From Flavobacteriales bacterium (lineage in GTDB: Bacteria > Bacteroidota > Bacteroidia > Flavobacteriales > UBA7430): a DNA stretch of 40,880 bases. The translations under genes and the position numbers were made by a program. The first letter of the stretch is position 1, and each line of letters begins with the position of its first letter. The DNA is taken from assembly GCA_029247585.1 (NCBI GenBank), contig JAQWKY010000018.1:1-40880 (forward strand). The letters run 5' to 3'. Under the pieces are notes generated by a model. That model was not told the DNA's origin. It worked only from the letters and a program-made list of their open reading frames with translations, and searched no databases. Positions 24,059 through 32,026 of this stretch are shown in pieces.

Positions 24059-24958
24059 TTACTTCGTTAGATTGTGGAAAATAGTTTCTAGTTTTTCTTC
24101 TTCCACGTTTATTTGGAGCACGGTGATGTTGTGGGCTACTGCAAATTGGAATAAAACGGATCTTAGGTCGAATTTAGCCTCGGAAATGATTTGATACCGA
24201 TTCCCCTTGAGTTGTATAGCTTCAGTTACATTTTTGATCTCTAGCAGATCTTTTTTGTTCACAGATTGATTGAACTCTACAGTAATTATTTTCTTTTTCT
24301 GTGTTAGGCTTTGAAGTTCTTCAATGGATTTATCGGCAACTATTTTACCCTTGTTGATGATGATAACTCGGTCGCAAATTGCCTCTATTTCTTGGATGAT
24401 GTGCGTAGATAACATCACTGTTTTCTCCTGGCCAACTTCTTTAATTAAGGATCTTATCTCTACCCTTTGGTTTGGGTCTAGTCCTGTTGAGGGTTCGTCT
24501 AAAATGAGTACCTCAGGTTGATGAATTAGTGCTTGTGCAAGGCCAACTCTTTGCCGGTATCCTTTTGAGAGTGCGCTAATAGATTTGTGTTGTTCATTTT
24601 TTAGCCCTGTTTTTTTAATTATTTCATCAACTTGCTCATTCATAATTCCGTGAATGTTAGCAGCAAATTTCAAATATTCCTTTACATACATTTCAAGGTA
24701 TAGAGGGTTGTGTTCAGGAAGGTATCCAATTTTACGTTTGGTCTCAATGGGGCTGTCAAGAACGTTTCGATTACATATTTTTACGACGCCTGATGTAGGT
24801 GTTATAGATCCGGTAAGTATCTTCATTAGAGTAGTTTTACCGGCACCATTAGGGCCTAAGAATCCAACAATTTCTCATTTTTTTATCTCAAAAGAGATTT
24901 CTTGAAGCGCTTTTTGTGTCCCGTATGATTTAGAGACCTTTTCTACTTTTATAGACAT
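24059..24958 (-). pseudogene. gldA: gldA-like ABC transporter ATPase interrupted by an in-frame TGA
   Basis: From the ATG at 24958 the frame reads MSIKVEKVSKSYGTQKALQ...EIKK, then a TGA (codon 28, bases 24877-24875), then EIVGFLGPNGAGKTTLMK and on to an intact end. In related ABC ATPases the codon after IKK is Gly before EIVG, so GGA to TGA explains it as one substitution; there is no frameshift. All other parts are sound: Walker A (GPNGAGKTT), Q-loop, LSKGYRQR signature, Walker B ILDEP, H-loop. The ORF-track start at 24826 is internal and lacks Walker A. GldA with GldF/GldG supports gliding motility; those genes are not adjacent. Either a nonsense mutation or a base-call error. Confidence 0.8.
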
Positions 24959-25038
24959 AGTACGAAGATAGTTTATTTTAGAATTTTCTATAAACAAGAT
25001 CCTTGAAAGCCTTAAAGTTTTTCAAATACTGTGAATTT

Positions 25039-25112
25039 ACCGATAACTCAAAGCCTGTACCGATAACTCAAAGCCTGCACCGATAACTCAAGAGTGTCTA
25101 CCGATAACTTAA
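25039..25112. repeat. Four tandem copies of a 20-21 bp unit
   Basis: The unit ACCGATAACTCAAAGCCTG[T/C] occurs at 25039 and 25059 almost unchanged, then ACCGATAACTCAAGAGTGTCT at 25079 and a partial ACCGATAACTTAAAATC at 25100. All four share ACCGATAACTyAA. It sits in the 335-base gap between gldA and rsgA. There are no unique spacers, so it is not a CRISPR array. Possible roles are binding sites for a protein, part of an RNA, or a slippage product. Confidence 0.85.
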
Positions 25113-25198
25113 AATCATTAGTAAATCAGGATCTTATAAATTATATTTAAGTAATGTTATTATGATAATGAGCATTTCTCGAGGGGCGAGTAAATGTG

Positions 25199-25228
25199 AA
25201 AAAGGACTCAAATGGAGTCCTTTTTTTT
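25199..25228 (+). terminator. Intrinsic terminator between gldA and rsgA
   Basis: AAAAAGGACTC-AAATG-GAGTCCTTTTTTTT forms a 6-bp GC-containing stem extended by A-T pairs and ends in eight T residues on the plus strand. No plus-strand gene lies upstream within the gap, so the transcript it ends is unidentified. On the minus strand the T-run is five long, giving weaker activity. Confidence 0.75.
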
Positions 25229-25281
25229 GTTATATATTATGTAATAATGAGTTAAATCTTTCTTTCTCAGGGGGCAAATCA

Positions 25282-25289
25282 TATCTTTG
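25282..25289 (+). promoter_or_regulatory. -7 promoter element for rsgA-dtd-mazG
   Basis: TATCTTTG matches TAnnTTTG exactly, four bases before the preferred rsgA ATG at 25294. This supports that ATG over the ORF-track start and implies a leaderless or nearly leaderless message. Confidence 0.6.
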
Positions 25290-25293
25290 TGTG

Positions 25294-26226
25294 ATGCAAG
25301 GTGTAGTAGTAAAATCGACAGGTAGCTGGTATAAGGTTCGCACACAAGATGGGAACTATTTCAACTGTCGTATTAAGGGAAAGTTTCGGATTCAAGGTTT
25401 GAAGAGTACCAATCCAATTTCCGTTGGAGATCAGGTTAAATTGGCCGTAGAAGGCGAGGATTATCTTATTACAGAGATTCTTGATCGCAAGAATTACATT
25501 ATCCGTAAGTCTGTAAATTTATCAAAGCAGGTCCACATCATAGCTTCTAATATGGATCAAGCCTTTTTAATTATTACTTTGGCTTCGCCTGCCACAACAA
25601 TTGGGTTTATTGACCGGTTTCTAGTAACCGCTGAGGCCTACCAAATACCCGTTTATTTGGTGTTCAATAAAATAGATTTATACGACGAATTTGATAGAGA
25701 ATATCACAATCAGATTGCAGAAATGTATACTGATGCTGGTTACAAATGCATTGAGGTTTCTGCACTGAATCAGCAAAATTTGAATGCTCTTACAGAGCTA
25801 ATGAAGGATAAAGTTACTTTGCTTTCAGGACACTCTGGGGTTGGCAAATCCACCTTAGTTAATGCGATTGATTCCAATTTAAATTTAGAAACCCAACAAG
25901 TCTCTGAGGCCCATCAAAAGGGAATGCATACAACGACTTTCGCAGAGATGTTTGAGTTGGCCTTTGGAGGTTTTATTATTGATACTCCGGGTATAAAAGG
26001 ATTGGGTCTTGTCGAAATGGAAGACTCAGAATTGGCGGATTATTTTCCCGAGATGAGAGCGCTTAAGGGGAAATGTAAATTTCACAATTGCATACATATT
26101 AATGAACCTAAATGCGCCATTAAGGATGCTGTTGAGGCTGAACAGATCCACCCTGTTCGTTATGATAGTTATTTAACTATCTTGGAGGATGATGGAGGTC
26201 AATATAGGGAATCAAAGTATCACTAA
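25294..26226 (+). CDS. rsgA: Ribosome small subunit-dependent GTPase A
   Basis: Circularly permuted GTPase that checks late 30S subunit maturation. From ATG 25294 (codon 45 of the ORF-track frame) the protein is 310 residues and starts MQGVVVKSTGSWYKV, the normal family start; the upstream 44 codons run through a terminator and are not coding. Domains: OB-fold (1-70), permuted G domain with G4 FNKIDLY, G1 GHSGVGKSTLVNAI, G3 DTPGIKG, then the zinc knuckle with Cys/His residues in KCKFHNCIHINEPKCAIK. It ends TAATG with the dtd start. Confidence 0.93.
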   Translation: MQGVVVKSTGSWYKVRTQDGNYFNCRIKGKFRIQGLKSTNPISVGDQVKLAVEGEDYLITEILDRKNYIIRKSVNLSKQVHIIASNMDQAFLIITLASPATTIGFIDRFLVTAEAYQIPVYLVFNKIDLYDEFDREYHNQIAEMYTDAGYKCIEVSALNQQNLNALTELMKDKVTLLSGHSGVGKSTLVNAIDSNLNLETQQVSEAHQKGMHTTTFAEMFELAFGGFIIDTPGIKGLGLVEMEDSELADYFPEMRALKGKCKFHNCIHINEPKCAIKDAVEAEQIHPVRYDSYLTILEDDGGQYRESKYH

Positions 26227-26678
26227 TGAGGCTTACGATACAAAGGGTAAGTGAGGCTTCGGTGCAGATCAATCAGAAGATTAAATCTCAAATAAACCAG
26301 GGCTTACTTGTGCTTCTTGGCGTGGGAACTGATGATGCTGAAGCGGATGTTGAGTGGCTTTGTAATAAGCTTTTGGCTCTGAGGGTTTTTTCTGATGAGT
26401 TGGGAAAAATGAATAAGTCAATTACGGATGTGAATGGTGATGTTCTTTTGATCAGTCAGTTTACCCTTTTTGCGAGTACTAAAAAAGGAAATAGGCCGTC
26501 TTACATTCGTTCTGCTCGCCCAGATGTTGCCATTCCTCTATACAAAGCATTTCACAAACGTTTAGAGGTTTTGTTAGGTAAGCCGGTAGCTACAGGAGAA
26601 TTTGGCGCATACATGAAAGTCTATTTGTGTAATGACGGCCCTGTAACTATTAATATTGATTCTAAAAATAGAGAATAA
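26226..26678 (+). CDS. dtd: D-aminoacyl-tRNA deacylase
   Basis: Removes D-amino acids wrongly attached to tRNA. 150 residues. The start MRLTIQRVSEASVQI and the active-site motifs SQFTLFAST (about 80) and the cis Gly-Pro-containing NDGPVTI near the C-terminus are intact. Overlaps rsgA and the MazG-like gene by one base on each side (TAATG twice), so the three are translationally coupled. Confidence 0.95.
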   Translation: MRLTIQRVSEASVQINQKIKSQINQGLLVLLGVGTDDAEADVEWLCNKLLALRVFSDELGKMNKSITDVNGDVLLISQFTLFASTKKGNRPSYIRSARPDVAIPLYKAFHKRLEVLLGKPVATGEFGAYMKVYLCNDGPVTINIDSKNRE

Positions 26679-27004
26679 TGGAACTTAATCAGTTGCAAAA
26701 GAAAGTAGATGATTGGATTCAGAAATACGGAGTTCGTTATTTTAGTGAGCTCACGAATATGGCAATTCTAACTGAAGAAGTTGGTGAAGTTGCTCGAATT
26801 ATAGCTCGACGTTATGGTGAGCAATCTGAAAAGTCATCTGACACAGATAAAGATTTGGCTGATGAGCTAGCCGATGTGTTGTGGGTTGTTACCTGTATTG
26901 CAAATCAAACCGGAATTGATTTGGAATCTGCCATGAGTAAGAATTTCGAAAAGAAAACGGTAAGAGATTATCAGCGGCATCAAAATAATGAAAAGTTGAG
27001 GTAA
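26678..27004 (+). CDS. MazG-like nucleotide pyrophosphohydrolase
   Basis: 108-residue all-alpha NTP pyrophosphatase. The metal-binding pattern EEVGEVARIIAR (about 31-42) and DELADVLWVVTCIA (about 63-76) is present. Likely clears non-canonical nucleoside triphosphates. The gene closes the rsgA-dtd-mazG operon, a quality-control theme for ribosome, tRNA and nucleotide pool. A strong two-way terminator follows. Confidence 0.87.
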   Translation: MELNQLQKKVDDWIQKYGVRYFSELTNMAILTEEVGEVARIIARRYGEQSEKSSDTDKDLADELADVLWVVTCIANQTGIDLESAMSKNFEKKTVRDYQRHQNNEKLR

Positions 27005-27032
27005 AGCATGTCAACAATATTTGTTGCAACAA

Positions 27033-27057
27033 AAAAAGAGACCTAAGGTCTCTTTTT
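27033..27057. terminator. Bidirectional terminator between the MazG-like gene and the PorT-like barrel gene
   Basis: AAAAAGAGACC-TAA-GGTCTCTTTTT is an 11-bp perfect stem with A and T runs on both sides, so it can end the convergent transcripts from either strand. The preceding TTGTTGCAACAA palindrome (27021-27032) abuts it. Confidence 0.85.
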
Positions 27058-27078
27058 AACGTGATACTATAAATTGAT

Positions 27079-27705
27079 TTAGAATCGGATACCAATAGCA
27101 AGCATTACTTGATCAAGCCTCTGATCTGCTGAAAATGTTCTACCTGCAATTTTGAATTCATCTGATATGGATTGAAGCCCTTTTTCAACTCGTAAATCCA
27201 CACTAATCATGGAAATATCGAGTCCAACTCCGTATTGTAAACCAACAGTTGCATTTTTGTAATTGGCACTTATTTCATCTGCAGCATTTTTTATTCCCTT
27301 AATGTCTTGGCTGAGCTTTAAACTAAATACGGGTCCTGCATTGACTCTGAATATTTTTAGAAAACGCTTCCCAAGCATCACAGGAACGTCAACTTTGTTT
27401 ATTTTAACTTCTCCAATTACATCGTTGTATTTAAGCTCAGATTTAGAATTGCTAAACATGGCCTCGGGTTGTATGTAAAAACCAAGAAGTTTAAGTCGAG
27501 CAAATAAACCTAGCTGCCAGTTGAGTGTTGCATCTTTTACTTCCAAAAGGTCACCAACATTATGTCCTGACTTGTCGAGGTTTTTTAAATCATCTAGAGA
27601 TACGTTGGGAGAACCCACATTTACTTTCACCCCCCAGTCAAAGCTCTGAGCTGAAATACTCATGCTCGAGCATACAAGTAGTACTGATAAGATTAATTTT
27701 CTCAT
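27079..27705 (-). CDS. Outer membrane beta-barrel protein, PorT-like
   Basis: 208 residues with a signal peptide (MRKLILSVLLVCSSMSISAQ) and a barrel rich in alternating strands (SFDWGVKVNVGSPNVS, VGLQYGVGLDISMISVDLRVE, terminal LAIGIRF). The pattern fits the PorT/outer-membrane beta-barrel domain that is widespread in Bacteroidetes. It overlaps the bioB stop by a few bases (ATGA), so it is expressed with bioB, though no functional link to biotin is evident. Some PorT-like proteins belong to the type IX secretion system; this one cannot be assigned to it by sequence alone. Confidence 0.75.
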   Translation of the reverse strand: MRKLILSVLLVCSSMSISAQSFDWGVKVNVGSPNVSLDDLKNLDKSGHNVGDLLEVKDATLNWQLGLFARLKLLGFYIQPEAMFSNSKSELKYNDVIGEVKINKVDVPVMLGKRFLKIFRVNAGPVFSLKLSQDIKGIKNAADEISANYKNATVGLQYGVGLDISMISVDLRVEKGLQSISDEFKIAGRTFSADQRLDQVMLAIGIRF

Positions 27706-28811
27706 AATTTTTGATTTAATTTACGTTTTTCTTTTGCATTGAGGCTTGCTTTAACATTTGCTTCTATCGTGTGAGCAGGTCTCGACCATTTTTGTTTCTC
27801 ACCATTAGAACAAGGGCTTTTATAATTTTCATTTACCTCTGGTTTATCCCCTTTTTTGTAAGCTTTTTGCGGAGTTAATCCTAAGGTGTTAAATAATTCC
27901 ATGTCTTTATTGATGTCTGGGTTTGGTGTGGTTAATAATTTGTCACCAGCAAATATAGATCCAGCACCCGCCATGAAACACAGCGCCTGCCCTTCATCAG
28001 TCATTTGTGTTCTACCTGCAGAGAGTCGAACGGTAGTTTTTGGAAGGACAATACGAGTGGTAGCTACCATTCGGACCATATCCCAAATTGGAATTTGTTC
28101 CTGATCTTCCATTGGCGTTCCTTCAACAGCAACAAGTGCATTGATGGGAACAGACTCTGGGTAAGGGTTCAGGCATGATAGTGTAACCAACATGGCTGCT
28201 CTATCTTCCGGGGATTCTCCCATACCGATAATACCACCAGAGCATACGGTTAAACCTGCTTTTCGAGCATTACCAATGGTTTCAATACGATCTTCATAAC
28301 CTCGAGTAGAGATAACTTTTTTATAATGTTCTTCCGAAGTATCTAAGTTGTGATTGTATGCGTATAATCCTGCGTCAGAAAGTCGTCGCGCTTGATCTTC
28401 TGTGAGCATACCTAGCGTACAGCAAACTTCCATGTCTAGATCTCGTACGGTTCGAACCATCTCTAAAACTTGGTCAAAATCTTCTCCTTCTTTCACATTT
28501 CTCCATGCTGCGCCCATACAAACTCTAGAAGACCCAGAGCTTTTAGCGCGTAATGCTTGAGCTTTAACAGTTTGAACGGACATTAAATCATTTTTCTCAA
28601 TGTCGGTATGGTAGCGTGCTGCCTGAGGACAGTATCCACAATCTTCTGGGCAGCCCCCTGTTTTTATGGATAATAATGTGCTGACTTGTACTTCGCGAGG
28701 GTCATGATTTTCACGATGTACCTCTGCGGCTTCAAATACCAGTTGGAGTAGGGGTTTGTTGTAAAGCTCGAGAACTTCTTCTTTCGTCCAGTTTTTTCTT
28801 TTCTCCGTCAT
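27702..28811 (-). CDS. bioB: Biotin synthase
   Basis: Radical SAM enzyme inserting sulfur into dethiobiotin. 369 residues, slightly long because of a basic C-terminal tail. The SAM cluster motif CPEDCGYC lies at about 54-61; the family blocks YNHNLDTS, GGIIGMGE and the [2Fe-2S] ligand residues including the Arg in VRLSAGR are present. A ketoacyl synthase gene precedes it and a barrel gene follows. A -7 element lies just upstream, so it has its own promoter. Confidence 0.95.
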   Translation of the reverse strand: MTEKRKNWTKEEVLELYNKPLLQLVFEAAEVHRENHDPREVQVSTLLSIKTGGCPEDCGYCPQAARYHTDIEKNDLMSVQTVKAQALRAKSSGSSRVCMGAAWRNVKEGEDFDQVLEMVRTVRDLDMEVCCTLGMLTEDQARRLSDAGLYAYNHNLDTSEEHYKKVISTRGYEDRIETIGNARKAGLTVCSGGIIGMGESPEDRAAMLVTLSCLNPYPESVPINALVAVEGTPMEDQEQIPIWDMVRMVATTRIVLPKTTVRLSAGRTQMTDEGQALCFMAGAGSIFAGDKLLTTPNPDINKDMELFNTLGLTPQKAYKKGDKPEVNENYKSPCSNGEKQKWSRPAHTIEANVKASLNAKEKRKLNQKL

Positions 28812-28831
28812 GATTATTCCTGATTTAAGCT

Positions 28832-28839
28832 CAAATATA
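28832..28839 (-). promoter_or_regulatory. -7 promoter element for bioB
   Basis: The minus strand reads TATATTTG (exact TAnnTTTG), 20 bases before the bioB ATG in the 52-base gap. No clear biotin-operator palindrome was seen around it. Confidence 0.5.
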
Positions 28840-28863
28840 AAGCTTCTTTTTTGCTATTTGTTT

Positions 28864-30027
28864 TTATTTAGATAAAATGATACTTACGGCGTTTCCACCA
28901 AAACCTGTCGCATTTATCATGATGTTTTTTACAGATTTTGGATTCCCACAACTTACACTTTCATAGGGGAATTTGATAAGCTTTTGATGTTGTAGCATTA
29001 GAATTGCTAACTCCATACTCAAGGCTCCAGAAGCTCCAAATGTATGTCCGGAAGTGTATTTTGTTGAAATTAAATGTGGGATGTCAGACCCAAACAATTT
29101 TTGAATGGCTTTGTATTCACTTTGGTCTCCTTTTAAGGTCCCTGGAGCATGCATTACAATACTATCTACCTTAGTAAGGTTGGCATTTTTGAGAGCCATT
29201 TTCATTGATTTTTGAAGGCATTCAGCCTCAGCAGAAAGGGAAACATTATGTTCAATAAGCTCTGTTGCAAACCCGACTCCTTCTATTTTAGCAATTCTAT
29301 TTTGCCCATGGTCCTTTTCCATACAGAAGACTGCTGCACCCTCTCCAAGTACAAGTGAGCTTCGATCTTTATCCTTTTGAAGTGGTAAGGATGGGAACGG
29401 GTCTTTTTTTTCCGCATAAATTTTTAAAGCACGCATCTGAGCAATGGTAAAGTCACTTAAAGGGGCTTCTGATCCGCCGACTAAAAATTTTTCTGTCATA
29501 CCAGCTTGGAGCCAAGCTATTGCATTAAGAGTAGAATGTAAAGCTGTACTACAAGTTATGGAGTGAGAGAAGCTGGCACCTTTAACACCTAGGTCGTAGG
29601 CGATCCAAGAGGATAAGTTTCCTAAGGTTGTTGTAGGAGATACAAGTGCACTTAGGCGTTTTTCTTCGTTAGTGACAAAGTCCTTATGGTATTTTTCGAA
29701 GAGTTGCGTAGCACCTCTGGAGGAACCCAAATTAACACTAACATATTCATCTTTGCCCCAACCTGCTTGATTGAAAGCTTTTCTTCCAGCAAGAATTCCT
29801 AATAGAACAGTTTTGTCCAGACGTTTGTAGTGTGAGTTTTCTTCACGAAGTTTGGTGATGAGTGCTTCGTCTTTGGGATAAAGTTTACCCACTGGAGTGT
29901 CTAGGTCGTTAAAACAACAAGTTGTGATTCGAGTTGTTCTATCTTGATAATGCTTCCATATATCTTCAGAGTTACTCCCCAATGCAGAGAGACTCCCCAT
30001 TCCGCTTATAATCATCTTATCCTGCAT
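28864..30027 (-). CDS. Beta-ketoacyl-ACP synthase family protein
   Basis: 387-residue thiolase-fold condensing enzyme. The nucleophile is Cys159 in SITCSTALHS; the two histidines are in VMHAPGTLKGDQSEY and SGHTFGASGALS, so the Cys-His-His triad is complete. It is shorter and more diverged than the housekeeping FabF. It lies just ahead of bioB on the same strand. In Bacteroidetes similar synthases occur next to biotin genes, where they might help to make the pimeloyl precursor, but this is inference. A general fatty-acid or polyketide role is the alternative. Confidence 0.8.
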   Translation of the reverse strand: MQDKMIISGMGSLSALGSNSEDIWKHYQDRTTRITTCCFNDLDTPVGKLYPKDEALITKLREENSHYKRLDKTVLLGILAGRKAFNQAGWGKDEYVSVNLGSSRGATQLFEKYHKDFVTNEEKRLSALVSPTTTLGNLSSWIAYDLGVKGASFSHSITCSTALHSTLNAIAWLQAGMTEKFLVGGSEAPLSDFTIAQMRALKIYAEKKDPFPSLPLQKDKDRSSLVLGEGAAVFCMEKDHGQNRIAKIEGVGFATELIEHNVSLSAEAECLQKSMKMALKNANLTKVDSIVMHAPGTLKGDQSEYKAIQKLFGSDIPHLISTKYTSGHTFGASGALSMELAILMLQHQKLIKFPYESVSCGNPKSVKNIMINATGFGGNAVSIILSK

Positions 30028-30031
30028 GCGC

Positions 30032-30039
30032 CAAAGATA
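30032..30039 (-). promoter_or_regulatory. -7 promoter element for the ketoacyl synthase gene
   Basis: The minus strand reads TATCTTTG (exact TAnnTTTG), four bases before the ATG and 15 bases after the uppP stop, with TTTA at about -33. It separates this gene from the ftsX-uppP unit. Confidence 0.5.
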
Positions 30040-30054
30040 ATGTAAAATGAATTT

Positions 30055-30843
30055 CTAAATGAGGGTTGTTGCAATTGAAATTGCACCTACGATGAAGCAG
30101 TAATAGGCAAAGTATTTCAATTGGCTATTTTTCACCAATCGAATCATCCATTTACAGGCAAGTAATCCTGTAAAGAACGCTGCAACGAATCCTATAACTA
30201 GTGGAAGTAGCGTTGTGCTTTCTAAGGCTATACTTCCTCCTAAAATGTCTTTAGCCATCTTCCCAAAGATTAAAGGAACGACCATGAGAAAAGAAAAACG
30301 TGCAGCTTTTTCTCTATCGATACCCAACAATACAGAAGTAGATATGGTTGCTCCAGATCTTGATATCCCGGGTAAAATGGCAATGGCTTGAGATACTCCA
30401 ATGAGGGCTGCATTGTAAAAGCTAACTTTTCGATTTGTTTTTTTTGCTCGATCTGCCAGAAAAAGAAGCAAGCCTGTTACAATAAGCATGCAGCCTACAA
30501 GTAGGATTTCTCCACCAAACAATTGTTCAATTTCATTTTCAAAAAACAAGCCTACAAGAGCTGCGGGAATCATTGATAATACTATTTTAAGGGAGAACTG
30601 AAACTCCTGATTCCATTTAAATTGGAGTAGTCCACTGAATATTTCGAGAATGTCTTTTCGGAAAATAAATACGGTACTAAGTGCCGTAGCAGCATGAAGA
30701 CTGATTGTCATCAATAGGTTTTGTTCTTGAGCCGATACATTAAGAATTTCTTTAGCCAATTCTAAATGTCCACTACTGCTTACCGGCAAAAACTCGGTTA
30801 ATCCTTGAATAATTCCAAGAATAATAGCTTCTAATACTCCCAT
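30055..30843 (-). CDS. uppP: Undecaprenyl-diphosphatase
   Basis: Integral membrane BacA-type phosphatase that recycles undecaprenyl diphosphate to the monophosphate and confers bacitracin tolerance. 262 residues with about 8 hydrophobic helices. The two active-site motifs are complete: QGLTEFLPVSSSGHLEL (about 14-30) and LPGISRSGATIS (about 157-168). It starts inside the stop of the DUF3098 gene (1-base overlap). Together with uppS at 4.5 kb it covers lipid carrier supply and recycling. Confidence 0.95.
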   Translation of the reverse strand: MGVLEAIILGIIQGLTEFLPVSSSGHLELAKEILNVSAQEQNLLMTISLHAATALSTVFIFRKDILEIFSGLLQFKWNQEFQFSLKIVLSMIPAALVGLFFENEIEQLFGGEILLVGCMLIVTGLLLFLADRAKKTNRKVSFYNAALIGVSQAIAILPGISRSGATISTSVLLGIDREKAARFSFLMVVPLIFGKMAKDILGGSIALESTTLLPLVIGFVAAFFTGLLACKWMIRLVKNSQLKYFAYYCFIVGAISIATTLI

Positions 30844-31076
30844 TAAGATTTATTCTTTGGCTTGTACATGATGGCAAAGATTTCAATTGAAAAGCCAATG
30901 AGAATGAGAATAGGGGCAAGTGTAATCCTACGGAAATTGAAAATCTCAGGGTTGAAACTTGTTTCATCTCCGGTATCGCCCCCAGCCATTAATACAAAAC
31001 CCAAGACAATGAAGACAATTCCAGTAATCATGATTTGGTAATTCTTTTTGTTGAATAAAAACTTTTGATTTTCCAT
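30843..31076 (-). CDS. DUF3098 family small membrane protein
   Basis: 77 residues with two transmembrane helices (about 17-33 and 52-69) linked by the conserved MAGGDTGDETSFNPEIFNFRRI loop. The family is found between ftsX and uppP in many Bacteroidetes; the order here is the same, with a 1-base gap after ftsX and a 1-base overlap with uppP. Function unknown; conserved linkage suggests a role in division or envelope synthesis. Confidence 0.88.
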   Translation of the reverse strand: MENQKFLFNKKNYQIMITGIVFIVLGFVLMAGGDTGDETSFNPEIFNFRRITLAPILILIGFSIEIFAIMYKPKNKS

Positions 31077-31077
31077 A

Positions 31078-31956
31078 TCAGTAATGTAGTTCGTCGGTAG
31101 TTAATTTTAAGTATTTACGTACGGCAAAGTAAGTGCATATCCATGGGATAAAAAGCCCCATACAAAGCAGGGATGAATAGAGTATGATTTGATCTTCAGG
31201 CTTGTGTAATCTTTGAATCTCGGGTAGAAACTGAATGCTGTATCTGAGGAGTAAATCTAAGCATAATATTGCCAATACAGATGCTAATAAACCATGTTGG
31301 AGACTCTTATTAATAAAGGGTTTTCGTATAAATCTTTTTGTAGCACCGACCAATTGCATGGTTTTAATTAGGAAGCGTCTGGAATAGATGCTCAAACGAA
31401 TGGAAGAGTTGATTAGAGCAATAGCTATAAGGCTAAAAATAGCACTCAATATTAGTAATGAATAAGAAACTTTTTGAAGATTGTCATTTAGTAATTTGAT
31501 TAAAGATTTATCATAAATGACTTCTTGAACTACCGGAATCTTTAAGAGTTCTTTTTCGATACGTTCAGGCTTATTAGTTTGGGTGTAATAGGCTTGGAAA
31601 TGAATGTCTATAGCATCGGTGAGCGGATTAAACCCAAGAAAGCTTATAAAGTCTTCTCCTAAATCTTGCTCAAGGTTTTTTATCGCCTCATTTTTAGAGA
31701 TAAACTCTGTTATTTTGACGTGCTCACTAAGCTCCAATTGACGCTGAAATTGTTTCACGGCAATTTGTTTTGCTTCGGGTTTCAGTAAAACGGTAAAAGC
31801 TATGTTTTCTTGTACTTGATTTGCAATGGTTTTCGAGTGATATAGAAGGGTGCTGAGCAGTCCTATTAAAAAGAGGACTAAAGTCATGCTAATCACAACG
31901 GATAGGTATGAAGATTGCAGTCTTCGTTTGTTGAATTTGTCCTGTTTTACACTCAT
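31078..31956 (-). CDS. ftsX: Cell division protein FtsX
   Basis: Permease-like partner of FtsE that activates peptidoglycan hydrolases at the septum. 292 residues: a short basic N-terminus, a first helix (about 15-40), an extracytoplasmic domain (about 45-165), then three helices (about 170-190, 218-240, 260-280), the FtsX layout. ftsE is not adjacent. A DUF3098 gene and uppP follow in the same transcript. Confidence 0.88.
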   Translation of the reverse strand: MSVKQDKFNKRRLQSSYLSVVISMTLVLFLIGLLSTLLYHSKTIANQVQENIAFTVLLKPEAKQIAVKQFQRQLELSEHVKITEFISKNEAIKNLEQDLGEDFISFLGFNPLTDAIDIHFQAYYTQTNKPERIEKELLKIPVVQEVIYDKSLIKLLNDNLQKVSYSLLILSAIFSLIAIALINSSIRLSIYSRRFLIKTMQLVGATKRFIRKPFINKSLQHGLLASVLAILCLDLLLRYSIQFLPEIQRLHKPEDQIILYSSLLCMGLFIPWICTYFAVRKYLKLTTDELHY

Positions 31957-32026
31957 TGCGGGCTAATTTACAAATTCGTTGAATATATAGCTTGTTTTTA
32001 GTTAAGGATTCAATAAGAACTGTTTC

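Noticed and set aside
24059-24826. ORF-track gldA start at 24826
   Set aside because: That start lies after the Walker A motif; the true frame opens at 24958 and is interrupted by TGA, so the short ORF is a remnant, not a gene start.
24875-24877. TGA recoded as Gly (alternative genetic code)
   Set aside because: Other genes in the window end normally at TGA and the rest are read with standard code; a single mutation or base error is simpler.
25039-25112. CRISPR array
   Set aside because: The units are directly adjacent with no unique spacers, and no cas genes are present.
25162-25293. N-terminal 44 codons of the rsgA ORF
   Set aside because: They run through an intrinsic terminator and a -7 promoter box and have no family similarity; RsgA starts at MQGVVVKSTG.
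27012-27032. CAACAATATTTGTTG / TTGTTGCAACAA palindromes as an operator
   Set aside because: They lie downstream of a stop codon and touch a terminator, so a processing or termination role is more likely; no gene start is near.
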